Of a stretch of DNA of 64,000 nt, positions 57,187 through 64,000 are shown in pieces. Made by a program: the position numbers and the translations under genes. Source of the DNA: Lasiosphaeria ovina (Eukaryota > Ascomycota > Sordariomycetes > Sordariales > Lasiosphaeriaceae); contig JAULSN010000003.1 in the NCBI GenBank assembly GCA_033439765.1, positions 2,914,001-2,978,000 of the forward strand. Direction: 5' to 3'. The notes below the pieces were generated by a model. The model was not told where the DNA came from. It worked only from the letters and a program-made list of their open reading frames with translations, and made no database searches. Every line of letters begins with the position of its first letter. Within the stretch, counting starts at the first letter, position 1.

Positions 57187-59663
57187 ATGTCGCTGTGCGA
57201 AAGGTGCCGCCAAATTTTAGAGGGAATAGAGATCACAGTCGGCTCGCCCACACCAGCCCTCGGGCACCACCGCAGCGTGCTCGACTACCTCGCCGCCGTC
57301 GACTCACGATGCTACATATGCTGGAAGGCCTATCGCGGTCTTGGCGCCAATCTCCAAGGACACCTTCGGAGGCTAGAGGCAAGGCTCCGACGGTTGCAGC
57401 TGGACGGAAATGTGGCGACAACTTGGTTCTCCCTGATTATCTTCTCGTCTGTCCGACAGCCGACCGGGCGCATGCTTTCTGTATGGGTGCGCGTGCTGGA
57501 GGACTATGCCCTGGCTGTCTGCAGCGACGGCTTGCTCGACCACGGCTGGACCGCCGACGACGCGAAAGCCCTCCACGCCGAGATCGAAGCCGCTTCCAAT
57601 ACTCAGGACTACATCCAGACAGTCCTCTTGTGCATCGAGGATGAAAGAGGTCCGGCTTACACTTTGTCCTCTTCCCTGTGTTCTTAGTTACTGATAACTA
57701 ATTACTGGCCGAAATGGCCAGCTTATGTTTAGCCAAACAATCTGTCGAACAGCGCCTCCCGACGAACCGACGAACCGACGCCCCCGAGACCTTCGAGCTC
57801 ATCCAGCAGTGGCTTCGAGACTGCCTTGCACACCACACAGCATGCAATGGCGTAGAGGGCAGGGATGACTGGCGTCCAACCAGGCTTCTCGAGATTGGCG
57901 AAGTGGACGGCGAGGGCAGGGTGTTGTCATGCCGCCTGGTTGACGGCCGGGACGCAGCCCGCGACAGCCGGGGATATGTAACCTTGAGCCACCGCTGGGG
58001 CACAAAGCACCTGCTCACACTAACGGCGGACAACCTGCCCAGCTTCCAAACCGGGCTGCCGCTGGAGTCCCTGTCGCGGACCTTCATCGACAGCATGCTG
58101 GTTGCCAGGCGCCTGGGCATCCGCCACATCTGGATCGACTCGCTCTGCATCGTGCAGTCCGGCGACGGCGGCCGGGACTGGCTCCACGAGTCGGCGCAGA
58201 TGCATCTCGTCTACCGCAGCGCGTTCTGCAACATCATGGCCGACTCGGCCACCGCCAGCCACGAGGGCCTCTTCTTCGACCGCGACCTGCGCCTGTTCGA
58301 CCAGCTGTTCGTCGAGATCGCCGTGGTCGAGACTAGCCCGTCCCCGTCCCACAACGCCCCCGTCCGCAAGCGGTTCGCCTCCGTCGAGCAGGGGCTCTGG
58401 GGCAACCACGTGTCGCGCTCGCCGCTCAACCGCCGCTGCTGGGTGCTGCAGGAGCGGCTGCTGTCGCGGCGGAACCTGCACTTCTGCGCCCGCGAGGTCT
58501 TCTGGGAGTGCCGCGAGCTAGCCTACTACGAGAGCGCGCCAGACCGCGACGCCCGCGCTCCGCTCAGCGCGCACCTAGCCGTCCCCGACGACCAGATGCA
58601 CCTCAAGACGCTCCAGCCGCGGGCGCCAGTGGGCTCTTTCCCGAGCCCTAGCCCCGCTGAAGGCGACGGTAACCGCGGCGGCATGCAAAACTACATGGCG
58701 TGGGAGGACATTGTGCAGACGTATTCCCGGGGCGAGCTGACGAAGGCGTCGGACAAGCTGGTCGCGCTGGGCGGCATCGCGCGCCACATGAAGGCGGTTC
58801 TCGGGGGCGACGACGTGTACGTCGCGGGCCTGTGGCTGCGCCGAATCGCCGCCGAGGTGCTGTGGATGCGCCTCGATCCCCGCCACTGGGCCGACTGGCG
58901 GCTGCCGCCTCACGAGACCCCCGCCGCAGATGCTGGAGCTATACAGAGTGATGCGGGTTATGGCTGCTACCAGGCCCCCAGCTTCTCGTGGGCCTCGGTC
59001 AACAATCCCCACCACGGCGTCATGCCTGGCAATCCGCTGTCGCGGGGAATCTTGGTCGATGCGCGGTGCGTCAGGCTGCGGCCGCCCGAGGCTGCTGCTG
59101 GCGCTGTCTCCCGTGACGGACCGCGCTGCTGGGAGGACGAGCCCATCACCGAAGACATCTTCGGCCCGCTGTCGGCGCCGCCCGTCGAGCTAAAGGTCGT
59201 GGGCCGCGTGGTGCCGGCGAGGCTCGTACCAGTGCCAGCACTCGACGACGCAGACAACGGCGACCGCTCTGTGCTCAGACTGCAACCTCTCGGGTGTGAC
59301 CAGCCGGCAGCCCACCAGCAAGACGGATCTTCCCCAGTGGTCATGGTCTGCCTCGACCGCGCCATACCCCGCGCCGAAGCCGCCGCCTTTTGCGAGAAAA
59401 CGTACTACTTTGTCCCGTGGGAGGACGACCGGCCCGACGATAGCACGGCGACTGGCTTGCACGCGGCCTCTGTGGTCCGGTTCCGCTGTGTGGTGCTGGA
59501 GCTCGTCGACGCCGAGATGGCGCGGTTCCGCCGCATCGGCCTCTTCATCAAGACGCGTAGTATGTCTGACGACGTGTACTTGCGGTCGTGGGGCCGAGAC
59601 CGCGACGTGCCGAGCTGGGGGTACGACGAGGCCACCGGGGAGCATACCATATATATTCTTTGA
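57187..59663 (+). CDS. HET-domain protein
   Basis: Two open blocks: 57187-57687 (ATG, MSLCERCRQILEGIE start, with the CxxC and SRCYICWKAY typical of HET N-termini) and 57714-59663. The long second block holds the HET core: GYVTLSHRWGTKHLLTL, HIWIDSLCIVQSGDGGRDW, AFCNIMADSA, then NRRCWVLQERLLSRRNLHF. The post-HET motifs WEDIVQTYSRGELTKASDKL, GLWLRRIAAEVLWM and APSFSWASV follow, and it ends GEHTIYIL. The normal N-terminus indicates one gene. The join is uncertain: a 92-bp intron 57630-57721 (donor GTGCAT, AACTAAT branch, CCAG) fits the phases but has a weak donor. Otherwise a frameshift separates them, or the second block starts alone at ATG 57714. HET proteins trigger vegetative incompatibility; here all core residues are present. 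Confidence 0.85.
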
Positions 59664-60085
59664 AAAGGTGGACTTGTCTTGCGAAATTCATACTAGGCCT
59701 ACTTACCATAAGCACTCGAATTCTTTACATTTTGGTGTGTAATAAGTTTCATACCGATGTGACACTATCCTGGCCTTGGGGCCTTTCTATGCTTGTTCCC
59801 AAAGAGGTAATCGGAATTCTCAAGCCTCAATGACGCCCAATTTCTTGGCAGGTTGCCAGGCGCACGTGGTTAATAGGCAGCAACACCGCTTTCCAGCTGG
59901 CTGATGCCCGAGCCAGAGGCCGCCAATGCAGCATGATGAGGGGGCTGAGTCTCCGAGAGCGCGATGTCATCTTTTGCTCTCATGTTCACCTCACCTGCGT
60001 TATCTTCGGTCTCAATCGGACAGCGTCTCCCCTACGCGCCATCATTCACCTAACGTCAATAATTTGTTATCGTCGGCCTCCGACA
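59664..60085. other. intergenic
   Basis: The 3' flank of the HET gene and putative promoter of the decayed membrane-protein gene. Nothing recognised. Confidence 0.5.
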
Positions 60086-61236
60086 ATGAGCTTTGTCGGC
60101 TTCGTGCCCGAGCCCAACTGCGGCCGCGGCACCATCGGCGTCCTCTGGAACCGTCTCAGCACCATCGCCCTTTGCGCGTGGTCGGCGCAGCACTGGGATG
60201 TCAAGGACATGAATCACCCCGGAAACATATTACGGGTCCACCCCAGACTCATAATTCCGCTGTTCCTTCCAGACTTTGCCGCTTGGGTTGCGTTGAGCCA
60301 CCTGGGCGTGGCTCTATCTATTTTGGGATCTGTTCGCCAAATTCCTGGCTTTGAGGGCTGGAGTTTGAAAAATTCGTTTCTCGTAACCGACTTGGGCGTC
60401 AAGATACGCGGCGACCCTCCCTTATCTTTCGACGACATGGACGTGACTTTTCCTGCCGCCATTCGGCTCCACGGCTTGAAATTCGAGGATTTCCCGGGCC
60501 ATCGTAGGATAGATGGGAGAAGCCGGAAAGACGCGATTGGCAAGACACTGGTCTTCATGCAGACAATCTGGTTCCTCGCCAATGTCCTGGGTAGGCTCGG
60601 CCAGGGACTTGGCCTCTCGCTGTTGGAGGTTCACACGGCTTCCATTGCTGTATATGGACTTATCAGTCTCTTGGCATCCTTTGCCAGACCTCAAGGCATT
60701 AGCGAGGCGTTTGAAATAGACGTTCCAATCTCGACAACGGCACTTACAGCGGCCCAGAAAGACACCTCTGCCGTTCGCCCGGCTACGCCCACGCCCTCAC
60801 CCACATCACAGCCCATGTCAGTACACACCACGTCCACGGAACCGCGCAGCACACCTACTAAACGCTCACGACGGCAAGTTCTGCTTGAAGCCAGCTAAAT
60901 TGTTTTGATTGTGTTAGTCTTCATAGCCTCGGCCATATACGCCGGGGCATGGAATTATACATTTCCCACGGCAGCAGAGGCGTGGCTATGGAGAACGTCC
61001 GCTATCATCTTGATTGTGGTTATCACACTGCCGTTTCCGATTGCCGTAGCGATACATCTAAGTTCTCTTTCCTTTCGTCAGCGACATGGAACATAATAAC
61101 AGCCACGGTGACAGTACTCATTGGGATCATCCGGACCATCTTCCTAGTTCAGAGCATTGTTGTGCTTCGCCGGGCACCCGAAGTGATTTACACCAAGTCC
61201 CAGTGGTCGACATACTGGGCACATCTGGGAAACTAA
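60086..61236 (+). pseudogene. decayed multi-membrane-span protein (fungal-specific family)
   Basis: From ATG 60086 a frame encodes the typical start GFVPEPNCGRGTIGVLWNRL of a large uncharacterised mould membrane-protein family, then IALCAWSAQHWDV, LIIPLFLPDFAAWVAL and WSLKNSFLVTDLG. It continues with QTIWFLANVLGRLGQGL, SFARPQGI and a Pro/Thr/Ser-rich loop. A TAA at 60896-60898 ends it, yet the same frame continues with more family sequence (GAWNYTFPTAAEAWLWRTS plus a hydrophobic span). The last part, RTIFLVQSIVVLRRAPEVIY and TYWAHLGN, is in another frame after about 61070. A 36-40-bp intron does not repair either break in phase. A nonsense mutation plus a frameshift is the simplest reading. 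A truncated protein of 270 residues might still be made. Confidence 0.65.
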
Positions 61237-61493
61237 ATAAAGAAATGATATTTTTCTGTTTTCTATCATTTATTAAGGCCGTCCCTCGCCTTCGTCTAAT
61301 CTTTCCCTCGAAAATAGTCAGGATACCCCACCGAGACAACGGTTGTCACAAAGGCCGCCTGAAAACCACGGCACTGGACAGGCAACCTGCCAGCCGATGC
61401 ACGATGCGAAAGGAAACCCGAACCCCCAGCCCCCATTGACGTGGAAGAGAAAAGGTCCCATGTATCCATGTCCAGAGTCCCCCGTGGAGCTGC

Positions 61494-61970
61494 TCAAGCA
61501 TCGGCCTGCAGCTCCTCGGCCTTGAGGCCGGCGACGGGGCACACGGCGCCGGCGGGGGCGTGGCTGACGTCGGGGTGGCCCGAGAGCCTGCCCTTGTGGT
61601 GGCCGACGCGGGCCTTCGTGACGGGGCACTCGGCGTCGTCGGCCTGGCCGTCGGTGCTGGGGTGGTCGGGCGGCAGGACCGTGGTGGCGGTGCCGACGAC
61701 GGGGCACACCTGGTCGTCCATCTCCTGCGCCTTGGGCTCGCGCACCACCTGGTTGTTGAGCACGGGGCACGCCGACGCGTCCGCCGGCGACCGGCCCTCG
61801 GGGATGGCCACCCGCGGGTGCTGGTGCAGGTTGTGGTGGTGGTCCGTCGTCGCGCCCACCACCGGGCACGTCTGCCCCGGCTGCGACAGGTCGATGTCGG
61901 GGTGCGACGGCGGCAGCGTCATGTTGGTCGTGCCGACCACGGGGCAGTTCATGATTGCGGCGGTGGCCAT
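61494..61970 (-). CDS. small Cys-Pro/His-Pro repeat protein (possible heme- or metal-binding)
   Basis: Intronless 158-residue frame with ATG at 61970. All six cysteines (9, 35, 68, 89, 115, 144) are followed by Pro-Val: CPVVG three times, CPVLN, CPVTK and CPVAG. Four His-Pro pairs (23, 51, 103, 132) follow the cysteines 14-17 residues later, often after LPP. The first and second halves align with an offset of 80 residues (C9/C89, C35/C115, C68/C144 at 76), so it is an internal duplication of a three-Cys unit. A His cluster (DHHHNLHQHP) adds possible metal ligands. There is no signal peptide or membrane span. Cys-Pro is the core of heme regulatory motifs in several heme-sensing proteins, so heme binding is a plausible inference. 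I do not know a characterised homologue. Confidence 0.7.
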   Translation of the reverse strand: MATAAIMNCPVVGTTNMTLPPSHPDIDLSQPGQTCPVVGATTDHHHNLHQHPRVAIPEGRSPADASACPVLNNQVVREPKAQEMDDQVCPVVGTATTVLPPDHPSTDGQADDAECPVTKARVGHHKGRLSGHPDVSHAPAGAVCPVAGLKAEELQADA

Positions 61971-63182
61971 TTCCGTCGGCTCGGTCGACGTCTGACTGCT
62001 TTTCGCGTGTTTGGTGATTTGAGTTTCGTCGGCGGCGCTTGGTTGGCGGGGGACCTTTTGCGTGGGTTTGTCGGAGAGGATGGGATGGAGGAGCTTTCGG
62101 AAGGCTTTGTTCTGCGCTGCGCTGCGCTGCGAGCTCGATTGGTGTCGCTGACAAGTTCGGGTCAGGAAAACAGGTCGGTTGCCTCGTGAGTGCTTGCCTG
62201 TTCTTCGGGGGGGTTCTTTCCTTGTTGGCCTGTGAGCCTGGCCAGGCCGTCCGACAAAGCCAGCCCAGGTGGCTCAGGTGGAGGTGGAGGGGGTGCTCTG
62301 CTCAGAGCTTCGACAGTGCTGTGCGCTAGGAATGACGTAGCGGAACTGGGGCGGCCTGGGCGCAGCGCCAACAGCGAATGGCGTGCGGCCCGGACATTTT
62401 CTGGCAGGGCATTGTGGGGTTGTGGGCCCTGCTTGCTCGATCTTGTCCAATCAAAATTGGCTTGTTGGTCAGATCCGTCTCGAAGCCTCTGCGCCTCTGA
62501 AGCTCCTTGCGAATTTGACACCTCCCTATTCGTCCAGAGCTCCCCTCCAACAGGCTGAGCCGACACGCCCGAAAGAGCTTTCGTGGACGCCTTGGAGTCG
62601 GAGCACGGCGCTCATCGTTCGGTGGGGCCGGAAAGCGGGCGGCGGGCTTGGCTTCAGCGTGCGCAGCGAATCGGTTACACACGGCAGCAGCAACTATTCC
62701 AATGCAGCCGCCTTGGCAGCCCACAGCCAAACCTTCCCCTCCTTGAAATGAAACCCATTACACAACACAAACAGCTTCAATTGGATGATGATGGGACATC
62801 TGCAACCATGTTTTGGACGCGGCCTCAGTTTACCTTCCCTGCAACGCTCGAATCGGAAGCCTGATGTTCACCCGCATGATGTTGTTCCTCACCTTTACAT
62901 TTTCCCCGCAGTGGCCATTTGAAGGCGTCGAATCGGGTGGGCGAATGCCGTCTCTTTGACTGTGAAACATGGAGTGATGACGTCGATTCTGCTTAACAGA
63001 TGTGCGGGCTGCACAAGGTGACGCGTTTCTCCGCCCCTTGGCTCTTACTCAGTGTGTGTATAATATGGGAGCTGGTGGTGCTCCTCCGACCTTATTCTTT
63101 CATCTGTTAATTTCCCTTTCTAAAGACGAAATAGACCAAAAACCGCCATTCCATATTCGGTCGGAACCGAAATTCAGGAACA
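61971..63182. other. divergent intergenic region between the CP-repeat gene and the opsin gene
   Basis: No gene supported. It must hold both promoters. A CTGCG repeat occurs near 62112-62131. Overlapping frames on both strands at 62160-62860 lack motifs. Confidence 0.5.
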
Positions 63183-63945
63183 ATGATCCATCCAGACCAG
63201 GTCGCGCAGATGCTGGAGACCCTGTCGCCGACGGCAACAAACACGGCAACGCCTGGGCCCATTCCTACCGTCATTCGTACGTTTGACCTTTTGCCTGATT
63301 AGATGATGTTTTCGTCCTTGCTGAAAGTTCTCCAGCAACCCCAACACGATATGAGGTTACCGGTGCCGAAGGCCATCGTGCGCTATGGGTTGTTTTCGCC
63401 CTCATGCTAGCGTCGTCGGGCGTGTTTGCTGCCATGTCATGGAACGTGCCCGTGTCTCGACGGGTATACCACGTCATAACGACCCTGATCACCATAATCG
63501 CGACGCTGTCGTACTTCGCCATGGCGTCGGGCCACGCTTCAACCTTCAGCTGTGACACGGTTTGGGATCAACACAAGCAAGCCCCCGACATGTCCTACGA
63601 GGTGTGCCGCCAGGTCTTCTGGGGCCGCTACGTCGACTGGGCCCTGACCACGCCGCTGCTGATCCTGGATCTGTCCCTGTTGGCCGGCATCGACGGCGCC
63701 CACACCCTCATGGCCATCGTGGCTGACCTCATCATGATCCTCAGCGGGCTGTTCGCCTCGCTCGGAGACTCGGGCACCGCCCAGCGCTGGGGCTGGTACG
63801 CCATTGGCTGCGTCTCGTACCTGTTTGTCATCTGGCACGTCGGCTTGCACGGCTCCCGTATGGTCTCGGCCAAGGGCTCGGCCGTTAAGAAGCTGTTCAG
63901 TTCCCTTGCCATCTTTTCTTTGCTCCTGTGGACCACATATCCAAT
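63183..63945 (+). CDS. microbial-type opsin (fungal rhodopsin), 3' part outside window
   Basis: Exon 1 is 63183-63276 and exon 2 is 63336-63945, separated by a 59-bp GTACGT...CCAG intron. Exon 2 ends at a GTAAGC donor whose intron runs past the edge. 234 residues are visible, up to about helix F. Type I opsins bind retinal and pump protons or sense light in the membrane. Helix C is diagnostic: RYVDWALTTPLLILDLSLLA, with Arg129, Asp132 (the bacteriorhodopsin Asp85 counterion) and Asp143 (Asp96 proton donor), so both carboxylates of a proton pump are present. Helix D, AHTLMAIVADLIMILSGL, keeps the Asp115 equivalent. Helix E/F shows WGWYAIGCVSYLFVIWH. The retinal-binding Lys in helix G lies beyond the window, so it is unverified. 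As I recall, Neurospora NOP-1 has Glu at the Asp96 site, so this resembles pump-type fungal opsins instead. Confidence 0.93.
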
Positions 63946-64000
63946 GTAAGCGCCCTGGTTACCATGCTTCTTGAACTCCCGCCCAGATTGCTGACATACA

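Noticed and set aside
1..64000. search for CRISPR arrays, rRNA and bacterial-type operons
   Set aside because: The window is clearly fungal nuclear DNA. No regularly spaced direct repeats, rRNA signatures or Shine-Dalgarno-driven gene strings were seen.

Overview
The window looks like nuclear DNA of a filamentous ascomycete (Pezizomycotina, most likely a Sordariomycete). The reasons are short GT-AG introns of about 57-154 bp with CTRAY-type branch points, GC-rich third codon positions, and families typical of moulds: HET-domain proteins, a NACHT STAND receptor, SAT4/PTH11-type membrane proteins, a GMC oxidoreductase, a fungal opsin and a hexose transporter. A tandem repeat whose copies differ only by transitions fits repeat-induced point mutation (RIP). 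I cannot name the species.

Left part (1-25 kb). A HET-domain gene runs in from the left edge and carries an in-frame stop. It is followed by a small two-exon gene, a secreted protein and an O-methyltransferase. Next is a three-exon, 1547-residue NLR-type receptor (N-terminal Goodbye-like domain, NACHT, TPR, C-terminal Cys/His zinc-finger-like module). An AIG1/GIMAP-like P-loop protein with a long coiled coil lies divergently about 1.5 kb away. A GMC oxidoreductase, a SAT4-type membrane protein and two small putative genes follow.

Middle (25-46 kb). About 8.5 kb holds no gene I can support. Then come a highly expressed-looking hexose transporter, a MetE-type zinc methyltransferase and a gelsolin/severin-like protein, the last two convergent. 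After them is a graveyard: a SART1/Snu66 fragment with two TAG stops, an hAT transposon remnant, and a frameshifted gene that kept its 3' introns.

Right part (46-64 kb). A 592-bp inverted-repeat element and a decayed Mutator-like (MULE) transposase are followed by two more AIG1/GIMAP-like GTPase genes. A solo LTR with a target-site duplication lies in the 3' flank of the first, and a transition-riddled 466-bp tandem duplication separates the two. Then come a second SAT4-type membrane protein, a HET-domain gene, a decayed multi-membrane-span gene, a small protein built from duplicated Cys-Pro/His-Pro motifs, and the start of a microbial opsin cut by the right edge.

The common thread is allorecognition and innate immunity: two HET genes, one NLR and three GIMAP-like GTPases in 64 kb, mixed with transposon debris and pseudogenes, as expected of fast-evolving accessory chromatin. 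No rRNA, tRNA or CRISPR array was found by eye. Intron-exon structures were worked out by hand from splice signals and reading phase. Functions rest on recognised motifs, not on database searches.
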